Assembly (NCBI GenBank): GCA_023228245.1 | Contig: JALOBN010000002.1 | Coordinates: 1 to 64,000, forward strand | Source: Candidatus Pacearchaeota archaeon | GTDB taxonomy: Archaea > Nanoarchaeota > Nanoarchaeia > Pacearchaeales > GW2011-AR1 | Length of the DNA stretch: 64,000 nucleotides | Direction of reading: 5' to 3' | Shown here: positions 30,291 through 37,725 of the stretch, in pieces | Numbering within the stretch: the stretch's first letter is position 1 | Layout: each line of letters begins with the position of its first letter | Notes under the pieces: model-generated | The model's input: only the letters and a program-made list of their open reading frames with translations | Told to the model about the DNA's origin: nothing | The model's database searches: none | Program-made: the position numbers and the translations under genes

Positions 30291-31496
30291 ATGTCAGATA
30301 TAAAATTTGAATTAATAAAAAAAATAAGTGAAACTGGTTTTAGAAATAGGAATCTGAAAAATATTTCTAAACTTGACAGCAATTCTCCGCCGAGTGTTTT
30401 TATTGGAAGCAAATTAAAATATCCTTTGGTTAATGTTGGAATTCTTAGTCCGTTTGAAAGAGATGAAAATGCTTGGGTTTACGACGATGCGAAATATTGG
30501 GCGAATAATAATTTTCAAATAAATGATGTTTTGAAATTGCGAGATAATTTAATTAATTCAAGATTTCAATCTCAAGTTCATGATTCAAGAACTAATAAAA
30601 AATTTATTGAAATTGCACAGGAAATTGCGATTGCGTCAAATCCTGTCGACGTTGAAATTGAATTGAAAAATAAATTAAATTTTGAAAGGAAAAAAGACAA
30701 AGTTTTAACTTCAAACGGAATGCACGCTGGTTTGAAAAATGCGAAAGTTGTTGGAAATGTAAAAGTTCACCAGAAAGTTGACAAGGTTATTAACGACGAA
30801 ATAAAATCTGTTGAAGGAATGGAAATTCTTTACAAAAATAATTTTTCCGAATATACTTTAAGTAAAATTCTCAGCGTCGGTGTTTTGGGTTTGAAGAAAA
30901 ATAAAAAATTAGTTCCTACAAGATGGAGCATAACTGCAACAGATGATTCACTTGGAAAAATGCTTTTGAAAAAAATTCGAGATTACCCTGTTATTGAAGA
31001 TTACGGATTATTTTTTGGAGAATTTTTAGGAAATTGCTATTTGATAATTTTGCTCCCCGAAGTTTGGAGTTATGAACTTTTTGAGTTATATCTTCCTGGA
31101 AGTTCGTGGAATCCGTCGCAAGAAATTAAAGCGTCGACAGATTATGAAGATTTTTACGGGAGAAAAGAATATGCATTTAATTGTGCGGGGGGGTATTATG
31201 CTTCGCGTCTTCCGATTTTAGAATTTTTGAATTCGATAAAAAAACAAGCAGGAGTTTTAGCAATTCGTCTTGAAACACCGTCGTATTGGGCTGCTCTCGG
31301 AGTTTGGGTTGTTAGAGAAAGCGTTAGGAAAGCCATTGGAAAAGGAATTATGAAATTTCAAGATTTGAAAGAAATTTTAGAAAGTACGAAAAAAATTGGA
31401 CAAATAAAATATAATTTTGATTGTGAAACTATTTACAAAAAAAGCAAATTACTAAATCAAGTTAGGACGCAGAAAAAATTGAAAGAATGGTTTTAA
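30291..31496 (+). CDS. nreA: DNA repair protein NreA with PIP motif
   Basis: NreA acts with PCNA and the XPF/RPA-linked pathway in archaeal DNA repair. The 401-aa protein has the SPPSVFIGSKLKYPLVNVGILSP start of the family, HDSRTNKKFIE, TRWSITATDD and GGYYASRLPILEFL. It ends in QKKLKEWF, a consensus PIP box (QxxLxxWF) for PCNA. The N-terminal Cys-rich segment that I recall from other NreA proteins is absent: the sequence starts with a helix instead. Its stop interlocks with that of topA as TTAA. Confidence 0.92.
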   Translation: MSDIKFELIKKISETGFRNRNLKNISKLDSNSPPSVFIGSKLKYPLVNVGILSPFERDENAWVYDDAKYWANNNFQINDVLKLRDNLINSRFQSQVHDSRTNKKFIEIAQEIAIASNPVDVEIELKNKLNFERKKDKVLTSNGMHAGLKNAKVVGNVKVHQKVDKVINDEIKSVEGMEILYKNNFSEYTLSKILSVGVLGLKKNKKLVPTRWSITATDDSLGKMLLKKIRDYPVIEDYGLFFGEFLGNCYLIILLPEVWSYELFELYLPGSSWNPSQEIKASTDYEDFYGRKEYAFNCAGGYYASRLPILEFLNSIKKQAGVLAIRLETPSYWAALGVWVVRESVRKAIGKGIMKFQDLKEILESTKKIGQIKYNFDCETIYKKSKLLNQVRTQKKLKEWF

Positions 31497-33838
31497 TTTT
31501 CAGAATTATTTTCCATTTCTTTTTTCTTTCTGTATTCTTCTAATCTTTCTTTATTTTTTTTACATTCTGGATTGAAACAAAATTCCCAAGGACGTTTTCC
31601 TTTGCTTAATCTAATCAGCATCGGGAAACCGCATTCTTCACAGATTTTTTGTGTTCTTTTTATAACGCCGTTTGGTGGAAGTGTGAAAGTGTTTTTGCAA
31701 TCGGGATATTTATCGCACGCGACAAATTGTCTTCGTGTTTTTCTTGAATACATAATTGTTAGCATTCCTTTCTGACATTTTGGACAAACGTTCAATTTAT
31801 TTTCTTCTTTTTGTTTTTCCCAAAGTTTTGTTTCAGCATTCATAAGTTCGCTTCCAATTTCTTTTTTATTTTTTTCAAAATCTTTTGCAATATTTGTAAT
31901 TGTTACTTTCGCTTCATCGATGACTTTCTTTTCTTTTACTTCAAAATCTTTTTTTGATTCAACAATGGAATCCATTTCTTTTTCGAATTTTCTCGTCAAT
32001 TCCTCGTCGATAATTACTGGAGAATATTTTTCAAGAGTTTCAATTAATGAAATTCCTAAAGGTGTTGCTTCAATACTTTTTTCTTTTACATAACCTCTGT
32101 CATAAAGTGTTTCTATTATTGATGCTCTTGTTGCTTTTGTTCCTAAATTTCTTTTTTCAAGTTCTGAAACTATTGAAGCAGGTGAATATCTTTTTGGGGG
32201 CTGGGTTTCTTTTTCTTCTGTTCTCAAATCGGTAATTTTTACTTCTCCATTTATGTCAGGAAGTTCTGTTTCTTTAATTTTGTAAGGATAAATCTCTAAC
32301 CAAGCTTTTTTTCTAACCCCGCTTCCTTTTGTTGAAAATTTCATATTTTCAACTTCAGCAGTTATTGTTTTATTGTCAATAATTGCATCTTCACAGAACA
32401 AACACAAAAATCTTCTGGCAATTAAATTGTAAATTTTTTCTTCTTCTCCAGATAAATCTTGTAATTCTCCAGTGGGGTAAATCGACGGGTGTGCTGAATC
32501 TGTTTTCTTTCCTTCGATTGGTTTTTCTCTTAAGATTAATTTTTCTGTTCTGAAATGTTTTGATAATTTTTCTAAAATTTCTTTATAATTAATTGAGTCG
32601 GGAAGTTTTTGCGATGATGTTCTCGGATATGAAATTAATCCTGCGAGGTAAAGCGATTGTGCAACTTGCAAAGTTCTCGACGGTGTCATTCCATGAAGTC
32701 TGTAAGATTCCATTTGCAATGCAGTTAAATTGAAAGGTTCGTTTGGTGGAAGATGTTCTTCTTTCTTTTCTGTTTTTGCAACTGCATTTTTGCTGACGAG
32801 GTTTTCAAATTTTGAAAGTTCTTTTTTATCAAAAATATCTTTGTTGTATTTTAATTCCACCTCATTTTTATTATCATTAACATTTATGAAAACCTGCCAA
32901 TATTTTTGTGATTCAAATTCTTGGATTTTTCTTTCTCTGTTCACAATTAAATTTAATGCTGGGCCTTGGACTCTTCCGATTGACATTATTTTGAATCGTC
33001 CTGCTTCTTTTATTGCAGCCATTAATGCTCGTGATAAATTTATACCATAGAACCAATCTAAGTAATGTCGCGTTTCTCCTGCGATTGCCTGCCCCCAATC
33101 TATCGTCGGGCTTTTTGATTCGTAGGCAGAATTTAATTCTGGTTTTGTTAATGTTGAGAATTTCATTCTGTTCGCGTCTTTTTGTCCGCAGATAAATCTC
33201 ACGACGTTGAATCCGATTACTTCTCCTTCTATATCATAATCTGTTGCAACGGTTACTTCTCCGGCATTTTTTGCTAAACTCAATAAACTATCGTAATATC
33301 TTTTTGTGAAATCTTTTTTTCTTACTAGATAATTTGGGAGCCACTGAATGTCAAAGACAGGGAAGCTTGCTCCTCTTTGTGTTTGTGTTAATGTGAATAA
33401 ATGTCCGACTGCGCACGCGACGATTATTTTTTTCTTGTCTCGTGTGACTTCATAATATGGAACGCCATGCAAATTATTTTTTTCTGATTTTCCGAGAGCG
33501 TCTGCAATTTTCATTGCTGCCTGCGGTTTTTCTGTAACAATTAATTCGTATCCCCCTTTCTTTAAAGAAATTTTTGGAGTTTCATAATTTAATTTTGATT
33601 TTCCCACGCTTGTTTTACGACTTGTTGATTTTGCAGAATTTTTTTTAGAATATTTTTTTGCAGCTGTTTTTTTTGTTACTCTCGTTTTTCTTGGTTTTGA
33701 AGTTGGCGTTGAAGCTAAGTCAACATTTAATGGTTGCTTGTATTTTTTTTCAATAGTAAGTTTTACGTCGCTCGGATCCATTGGAAAAAAATTTTCTGCT
33801 AATTTTTGTTCCTGCGTCTTTTCAGGTTTTTTTCTCAT
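31493..33838 (-). CDS. topA: DNA topoisomerase I (type IA) with basic N-terminal tail
   Basis: It relaxes negative supercoils through a covalent 5'-phosphotyrosine. After an unusual tail of about 95 residues come the Toprim domain (YELIVTEKPQAAMKIADALGK; TDYDIEGEVIG), the gate domains, active-site Tyr404 in SYPRTSS, and C-terminal zinc fingers (CPKC...CDKYPDC; CEEC...CFNPEC). The tail, residues about 49-85, is a lysine/serine/alanine stretch (KKTAAKKYSKKNSAKSTSRK) like a histone H1 tail, not normal for archaeal TopA. It is 781 aa in all. It converges on nreA with a four-base overlap. Confidence 0.95.
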   Translation of the reverse strand: MRKKPEKTQEQKLAENFFPMDPSDVKLTIEKKYKQPLNVDLASTPTSKPRKTRVTKKTAAKKYSKKNSAKSTSRKTSVGKSKLNYETPKISLKKGGYELIVTEKPQAAMKIADALGKSEKNNLHGVPYYEVTRDKKKIIVACAVGHLFTLTQTQRGASFPVFDIQWLPNYLVRKKDFTKRYYDSLLSLAKNAGEVTVATDYDIEGEVIGFNVVRFICGQKDANRMKFSTLTKPELNSAYESKSPTIDWGQAIAGETRHYLDWFYGINLSRALMAAIKEAGRFKIMSIGRVQGPALNLIVNRERKIQEFESQKYWQVFINVNDNKNEVELKYNKDIFDKKELSKFENLVSKNAVAKTEKKEEHLPPNEPFNLTALQMESYRLHGMTPSRTLQVAQSLYLAGLISYPRTSSQKLPDSINYKEILEKLSKHFRTEKLILREKPIEGKKTDSAHPSIYPTGELQDLSGEEEKIYNLIARRFLCLFCEDAIIDNKTITAEVENMKFSTKGSGVRKKAWLEIYPYKIKETELPDINGEVKITDLRTEEKETQPPKRYSPASIVSELEKRNLGTKATRASIIETLYDRGYVKEKSIEATPLGISLIETLEKYSPVIIDEELTRKFEKEMDSIVESKKDFEVKEKKVIDEAKVTITNIAKDFEKNKKEIGSELMNAETKLWEKQKEENKLNVCPKCQKGMLTIMYSRKTRRQFVACDKYPDCKNTFTLPPNGVIKRTQKICEECGFPMLIRLSKGKRPWEFCFNPECKKNKERLEEYRKKKEMENNSEN

Positions 33839-33879
33839 ATCCTAGCATATCTTAAGAAGTATTTATAGATTTTTAGTTA

Positions 33880-34200
33880 TTATTTAGAAAGATAACCTTC
33901 TTTTTTACCAAACAAAGATAAATATGCTGCAGCATTTGTTACATCTGCTGAATTTGTTAGAATCATTTCATCTCCATTTCCTTTTCCGCTTCTTATTTCC
34001 TTTTGTTTTTGTCCCGCGTCATACATTCTATCTACCCAGTTCATAACTTTTTCTTTTTCTATAAAACCAAAATATCCATGCTCATATGCTGCCTTACCCA
34101 TTCTTAACAAATTAATAAATTCGGGAGTTGCTTCATCGCCAAATTCTGTTTTCACTATTTCTTCAAGTTCTTTATCAAAAGCAATTACTTCTTCAGCCAT
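33880..34200 (-). CDS. Hypothetical protein, 106 aa
   Basis: Unrecognised soluble helical protein. It starts acidic (MAEEVIAFDKELEEIVKTEFGDEA), has a central aromatic helix (EHGYFGFIEKEKVMNWVDRMYDAG) and ends in AAAYLSLFGKKEG. No cysteines or membrane segments. It lies 41 nt upstream of topA on the same strand, so co-transcription is possible. Codon use is like the neighbours. Confidence 0.6.
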   Translation of the reverse strand: MAEEVIAFDKELEEIVKTEFGDEATPEFINLLRMGKAAYEHGYFGFIEKEKVMNWVDRMYDAGQKQKEIRSGKGNGDEMILTNSADVTNAAAYLSLFGKKEGYLSK

Positions 34201-34299
34201 TTTAATTTAGCATAAAAATCATTTATAATAATTGTTGTATTAAGTTATCCATTTAGATTTAGAATATTTTTTTATGATTTGAAAAAGAATAATGGAAAA

Positions 34300-34911
34300 T
34301 CAGATCTCAAAGATTTTTTCTTTTCTTGAAACATTGATTACTCTTGTCTTTCCTATTTTTTCTTCTGTTCCGCCAGCTTCGTGAATGTGTCCGAAAATTG
34401 CAAAATCGGGTTGATATTTTTCAATTGCGTCTCTGATGCTTTTGCTTCCTTCAAATCCAGTCATTTCTGATTTGCTTCCTTGCGGGTGCATGTGAGTTAC
34501 GAGGATTTTTTTCTTTGAATCTTTTATTTGGCTGTGTGCTTTGCCGATTACTTTTTTGAAATCTTTTTCTGACATTGCGTCGTTTCCGAAATCTGCTCCG
34601 CCCGCTCCAAATATTCCAACATTATTGAAAGTCATGCTGTATCCGTGGATATTTTTTGTGTCGGGATACATTTCAGAAAGAAAATCTGCTGTTGCAATTC
34701 CTTCATGATTGCCGTGAACTAATAAAACTTTTTTCTTTGCTTTTATGAAAGGGCCGATTAGATTTTTTGTTGATTGTTCTGCGAAAGTCAAGTCGCCTGC
34801 GAGAATTACTAAGTCGACATTTTCTTTTACTGCTTTTTCTGCGAGTTTTTTTACTAATCCTGTATCGCCGTGAATGTCACCGATTGCGAGAATTTTTGTT
34901 TTTTTATCCAT
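34300..34911 (-). CDS. Metallophosphoesterase
   Basis: The 203-aa calcineurin-like phosphoesterase has all metal motifs: GDIHGD (11-16), LAGDLTF, VHGNHEG, THMHPQGS and GHIHEAGG. These proteins use two metal ions to cleave phosphomono- or diesters; small archaeal members include phosphodiesterases of the MJ0936 type. The substrate is unknown. It stands alone between the unknown gene and tRNA-Ala. Confidence 0.88.
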   Translation of the reverse strand: MDKKTKILAIGDIHGDTGLVKKLAEKAVKENVDLVILAGDLTFAEQSTKNLIGPFIKAKKKVLLVHGNHEGIATADFLSEMYPDTKNIHGYSMTFNNVGIFGAGGADFGNDAMSEKDFKKVIGKAHSQIKDSKKKILVTHMHPQGSKSEMTGFEGSKSIRDAIEKYQPDFAIFGHIHEAGGTEEKIGKTRVINVSRKEKIFEI

Positions 34912-34984
34912 AATCTTTTCAATTAAAGGAAGTTAATAAAATTTTTGAGATAAGTTATTAAAATAAATTGTTTTAGAAAAATGT

Positions 34985-35055
34985 GGGCTTGTAGTTAAAC
35001 GGCAGAACGCATCGTTCGCAACGATGTAATCCGAGTTCAATTCTCGGCGAGTCCA
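34985..35055 (+). tRNA. tRNA-Ala (anticodon CGC)
   Basis: Acceptor GGGCTTG/CGAGTCC contains the G3-U70 pair that identifies tRNA-Ala. D arm GTTAAACGGCAGAAC, anticodon loop TTCGCAA with CGC, T arm CCGAG/CTCGG with TTCAATT, discriminator A. No intron. Confidence 0.95.
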
Positions 35056-35080
35056 TTTTCATTTAATCTTTTTTTAACTA

Positions 35081-35212
35081 TATATCCGAATATGCTATAC
35101 TACAAAAAGTTTAAGGTCGAAACAGGAAATTTCTTTCTTAACCTTTTGTTATATATCAGAATATACTATACTTCAAAAGATTTAAAAGGACACCACTATC
35201 TGAATATATACT
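35081..35212 (+). promoter_or_regulatory. Three similar boxes upstream of the winged-helix gene
   Basis: TATATCCGAATATGCTATAC (35081-35100) and TATATCAGAATATACTATAC (35152-35171) are 71 nt apart and match at 17 of 20 bases; both are followed by a CAAAA-rich TTTAA stretch. A third, shorter relative, TATCTGAATATATACT, is at 35197-35212, 12 nt before the ATG. They look like operators, or promoter plus operators, for the regulator that follows. Confidence 0.5.
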
Positions 35213-35223
35213 TTGGAGAACCA

Positions 35224-35520
35224 ATGGAACTAGTAAGTGTAGATACAGACAAAATAAAAGAAAACTTCGATATCTTTTTTCGAAGGAAGCCAGCTTTGAT
35301 GTTGGTCTCTTTGAAAAAGAATACGAGAATGAGATATGGAAGTATTCTGGCTAAAGAAGTAGACTGTACTTACAGCCATGCAGTTAAGATACTGCAGACT
35401 TTGGAAGACCTTAAGTTGGTTGCGTTTGAAAAAAAGGGGCGAATTAAGGTGATACAACTAACTAAGAAAGGTAGAGAAGTTGCTGACGCGATAGAGAATA
35501 TCCAGCGATTAATTAAGTAA
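35224..35520 (+). CDS. Winged-helix transcription regulator, 98 aa
   Basis: The protein is a small MarR/ArsR-like winged helix: MRYGSILAKEVDCTYSHAVKILQTLEDLKLV is helix 2 to recognition helix 3, and KKGRIKVIQLTKKGREVADAI is the wing and last helix. I choose the ATG at 35224 because the frame could open at 35092, but that part lies on the repeated boxes and reads as poor protein. Its codons are less AT-biased than neighbours (AGC, GAC, TAC), which may reflect high expression or recent arrival. The repeated upstream boxes suggest self-regulation. Confidence 0.8.
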   Translation: MELVSVDTDKIKENFDIFFRRKPALMLVSLKKNTRMRYGSILAKEVDCTYSHAVKILQTLEDLKLVAFEKKGRIKVIQLTKKGREVADAIENIQRLIK

Positions 35521-35650
35521 TTCTATTTAGCCCCGTATATTGTGATTTAACTAATTAGAAATTTATTTTTTAATTAAGTCAATCATATAATAATGTTAAT
35601 AATGATAATTCCAAAAACTTTTAAACTTCTTATTTGATAAATTAGTATGG

Positions 35651-35725
35651 CTTCGTATTCACTGGTTTCTTTAGAAAAGAAACTAAGGTGGTAGAAATGC
35701 TTAAAACGCATTGCTCGCTACGAAG
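35651..35725 (+). ncRNA. Possible structured RNA with three stems upstream of tRNA-Lys
   Basis: Outer stem CTTCGTA/TACGAAG (35651-35657 with 35719-35725) encloses hairpin GTTTCTTT-AGAA-AAGAAAC and hairpin AATGC/GCATT, joined by TAAGGTGGTAGA. The hairpin-plus-linker part recurs at 62479-62550. Alternatively GCTACGAAG here pairs with the first bases of tRNA-Lys (CTTCGTAGC). It could be an RNA element, a tRNA relic or a repeat; nothing identifies a function. Confidence 0.3.
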
Positions 35726-35741
35726 TTGATAAAAAATTAAT

Positions 35742-35831
35742 GGCTTCGTAGCTCAGCCTGGTTAGAGCACCAGACTCTTAAAATTTTTAGGAGAAATCTG
35801 GGTGTCGGGGGTTCAAATCCCCTCGAGGCCA
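35742..35831 (+). tRNA. tRNA-Lys (anticodon CTT) with about 15-nt intron
   Basis: Acceptor GGCTTCG/CGAGGCC, D arm GCTCAGCCTGGTTAGAGC, anticodon stem CCAGA/TCTGG, T arm GGGGG-type with TTCAAAT, discriminator A. The anticodon loop is 22 nt, giving a 15-nt intron after position 37 (CTCTTA then AATTTTTAGGAGAA). Short copies of its 5' end (35647-35657) and 3' end (35875-35895) flank it. Confidence 0.92.
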
Positions 35832-35874
35832 TTTATTTTAAATGGAATCGAATGAGAAATTTCCTATTTCAACT

Positions 35875-35895
35875 TCGAGGCCATTTTATTTAAAT
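35875..35895 (+). repeat. Partial copy of the tRNA-Lys 3' end
   Basis: TCGAGGCCATTTTATTTAAAT repeats the last bases of tRNA-Lys and its trailer at 35823-35843 with a one-base shift, 52 nt downstream. This is the form of an attachment-site scar, but no integrase is in the window. Confidence 0.45.
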
Positions 35896-35964
35896 TTTAG
35901 AAATTTTTAATTAACGATATTCTCTCCGCAAACACAGATAATTGAATTTAATAATTTGCTGTCC

Positions 35965-36276
35965 TCACCTGTATTCTCGCCAAGTAAACTCACACTTCGT
36001 GCATTTGAAAAATCTTGTTTCTGCTTCATCACCTGCACGCGTTTGGACTGTCCAGAAATATGCTTTGTCGTTTCCGCATTTTTTACATTTGCTTACAATT
36101 ATTGGGAATGTTTCGATATCTTTTTTTATTACTTCGACTTCTTTGCCGTTGTCTTCTATTTTTTCTGATGAGCAGATTTTTGATGATTTTCCTTTAGAAG
36201 TGTAACTACATCTTGGACAACCATCTTTAGTTTTTTTCTGAACGAGAACCGCTCCGCATTTTGGACAAAATTCCAT
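35965..36276 (-). CDS. tfs: Transcription factor S (TFS)
   Basis: TFS rescues backtracked RNA polymerase by stimulating transcript cleavage. The 103-aa protein has two zinc ribbons: C4, C7, C20 and C23 at the N-terminus, and CKKC plus CTKC at the C-terminus. The catalytic acidic tip DE is in the loop TRAGDEAETRF. Length and motifs are standard; a pure RPB9 subunit would lack the DE tip. The gene is followed by signal peptidase genes transcribed the same way but separated by 45 nt. Confidence 0.95.
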   Translation of the reverse strand: MEFCPKCGAVLVQKKTKDGCPRCSYTSKGKSSKICSSEKIEDNGKEVEVIKKDIETFPIIVSKCKKCGNDKAYFWTVQTRAGDEAETRFFKCTKCEFTWREYR

Positions 36277-36321
36277 TTTCTTTAATCTTTAGACTTATCC
36301 GAGATTATTTAAAAACTTTTC

Positions 36322-36975
36322 TTAATTCTCTCGACAGAAACCGCGCTCTGATTCTTGGCGGATATTTTCAAAGAATATTAGTTTTGCCCAACCGAACCAG
36401 GGGGTTAGTCTGAAAATTGTTTTTCCTACTAATTGTTCTTCTGTAATTTCTCGTTCATCAACTTGTCCTGCATTGTTGTCGGGAGTTAACATTCCGTTAT
36501 TATTATCTCCCATTGTTGTGAAAATTTTTTCTCCGTCTTTTTCTTGAATATTTATTATTCTGTGAATTACTGGATTTCCTTTTGTTCCAGAATTAAATAA
36601 AATTATATCCCCCACTTCTAATTTTTCTGGATTCGCTTTTATAATAAATAGAATATCTCCTTTGCTGAAACCGCCGTTTAGTTCAAATTTTTCAAATTGT
36701 TCTTTTGTAATATTAAATTGTGAATATTTTGTTTCGTGTCGCTCGAACCAATTGTCAAAATTTGAAAAGACGTTTCCTTCATGGTACATACTACATGATT
36801 CAACAATTGCTAATGGTAAAGCAGTTCCTGTTACTAAACTTAGTCCAGGGAGAAAAATAAATTTTATAAATAAGAATAAAAAAACGACCGAGAAAAGCCA
36901 GCCTTTGAAACTATTATCTTTCCAAAGAAGATACCAAAATTTCTGGAATTTACTTTTCTCTTTTTTCCCTTCCAT
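36322..36975 (-). CDS. Signal peptidase I (archaeal/ER type)
   Basis: It removes signal peptides from exported proteins. The 217-aa membrane protein has a transmembrane helix (about 26-48), the catalytic serine S62 in ESCSMYHEG, and His138 in PVIHRI, the Ser-His arrangement of archaeal and eukaryotic signal peptidases in place of the bacterial Ser-Lys. GDNNNG is the usual box E region. A second short hydrophobic segment near the C-terminus (LTPWFGWAKLIFF) may re-enter the membrane. It serves the exported proteins found elsewhere in this window. Confidence 0.92.
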   Translation of the reverse strand: MEGKKEKSKFQKFWYLLWKDNSFKGWLFSVVFLFLFIKFIFLPGLSLVTGTALPLAIVESCSMYHEGNVFSNFDNWFERHETKYSQFNITKEQFEKFELNGGFSKGDILFIIKANPEKLEVGDIILFNSGTKGNPVIHRIINIQEKDGEKIFTTMGDNNNGMLTPDNNAGQVDEREITEEQLVGKTIFRLTPWFGWAKLIFFENIRQESERGFCREN

Positions 36976-37353
36976 TCTATTAAATAGGAAAAAGTGTTTT
37001 TAAAACATACTATCTTTGGTTAAAAATTTGATCTGTGTACAAATTATGTTGTTAAATTAATTAGGAATAAAACTGAAGACAACATTTTCATAAACATTTT
37101 GTATATGTCTTGGCAGAGAAGTTGAAAGATTTTTATTTTCTTATCAACGAGGTTTTTAATAAAAGAAAATATTACCTTTAATATTAATAAAGAAAGATTA
37201 TTTTTTCTAAAATAGTTATTGTAAATCACAGAAATATTTATATAGTATATCTTACGAGTATATACAAAGGTGTATATATTATTGTATACACACCTCCTTT
37301 CAACCAACCAGCCGCATTCGTGTTTAACGACGCTGATGCGGTTCATATTCAAA
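36976..37353 (+). promoter_or_regulatory. Long upstream region of the AbrB-CDC48 operon
   Basis: The left part (36976-37230) is AT rich and shows nothing coding. A TATA box TTTATATAG is at 37237-37245. GTGTATA-N8-TATACAC at 37270-37291 falls at the expected transcription start, a likely operator. CCGCAT/ATGCGG (37312-37317 with 37336-37341) forms a hairpin ending 12 nt before the ATG at 37354. A leader of about 85 nt is unusual here, where most genes are leaderless. Confidence 0.5.
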
Positions 37354-37725
37354 ATGACAGACATATTTGACAACACAATATTATGCAGAAAATGCAATTC
37401 AAAAATGCAGAAAGCAAAGATTTTGAAAAATGGATTTGAATTTCGTGCGATGGTTTGTCCAAAATGCAACGAAAAAATAATTCATCCGTCTGACGAATCC
37501 GAATTTAGCAAATTTAATAATTTAAAAAATAAAGAATTTCATGTTAAGATGAGGCTTGTTGGAAATAGTTATGCGGTTTCGATTCCGAAAGAAATTGTTT
37601 CATTTATGAGAGAGCAGGAAAAAATTATGGACGATATGGTGAGGTTATGTTTTGAAGATATGGGAAAGTTAAGTTTAAATTTCGGTGAGGAATTAAATAA
37701 ATTAAATAAAAAAATAGAAAGATAA
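37354..37725 (+). CDS. Zinc-ribbon AbrB/SpoVT-like regulator upstream of CDC48
   Basis: The 123-aa protein starts with a zinc ribbon (CRKC and CPKC, residues about 11-40) and continues with a swapped-hairpin AbrB domain (VKMRLVGNSYAVSIPKEIVSFM). The end is a charged helix (LNFGEELNKLNKKIE). AbrB-type proteins bind DNA as dimers. I use the ATG at 37354; the longer frame opens with GTG inside the operator. Its stop overlaps the CDC48 start as TAATG, so it is the first gene of the CDC48 operon and a natural candidate for controlling it. Confidence 0.82.
   Translation: MTDIFDNTILCRKCNSKMQKAKILKNGFEFRAMVCPKCNEKIIHPSDESEFSKFNNLKNKEFHVKMRLVGNSYAVSIPKEIVSFMREQEKIMDDMVRLCFEDMGKLSLNFGEELNKLNKKIER

Noticed and set aside
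35092..35223. N-terminal extension of the winged-helix regulator
   Set aside because: The stretch overlaps two of the three repeated boxes and reads as non-conserved aromatic residues. The ATG at 35224 begins the protein-like part.
37044..37469. Minus-strand frame of 141 codons upstream of the AbrB gene
   Set aside because: It is antisense to the zinc-ribbon region and the promoter, and has no domain-like sequence.
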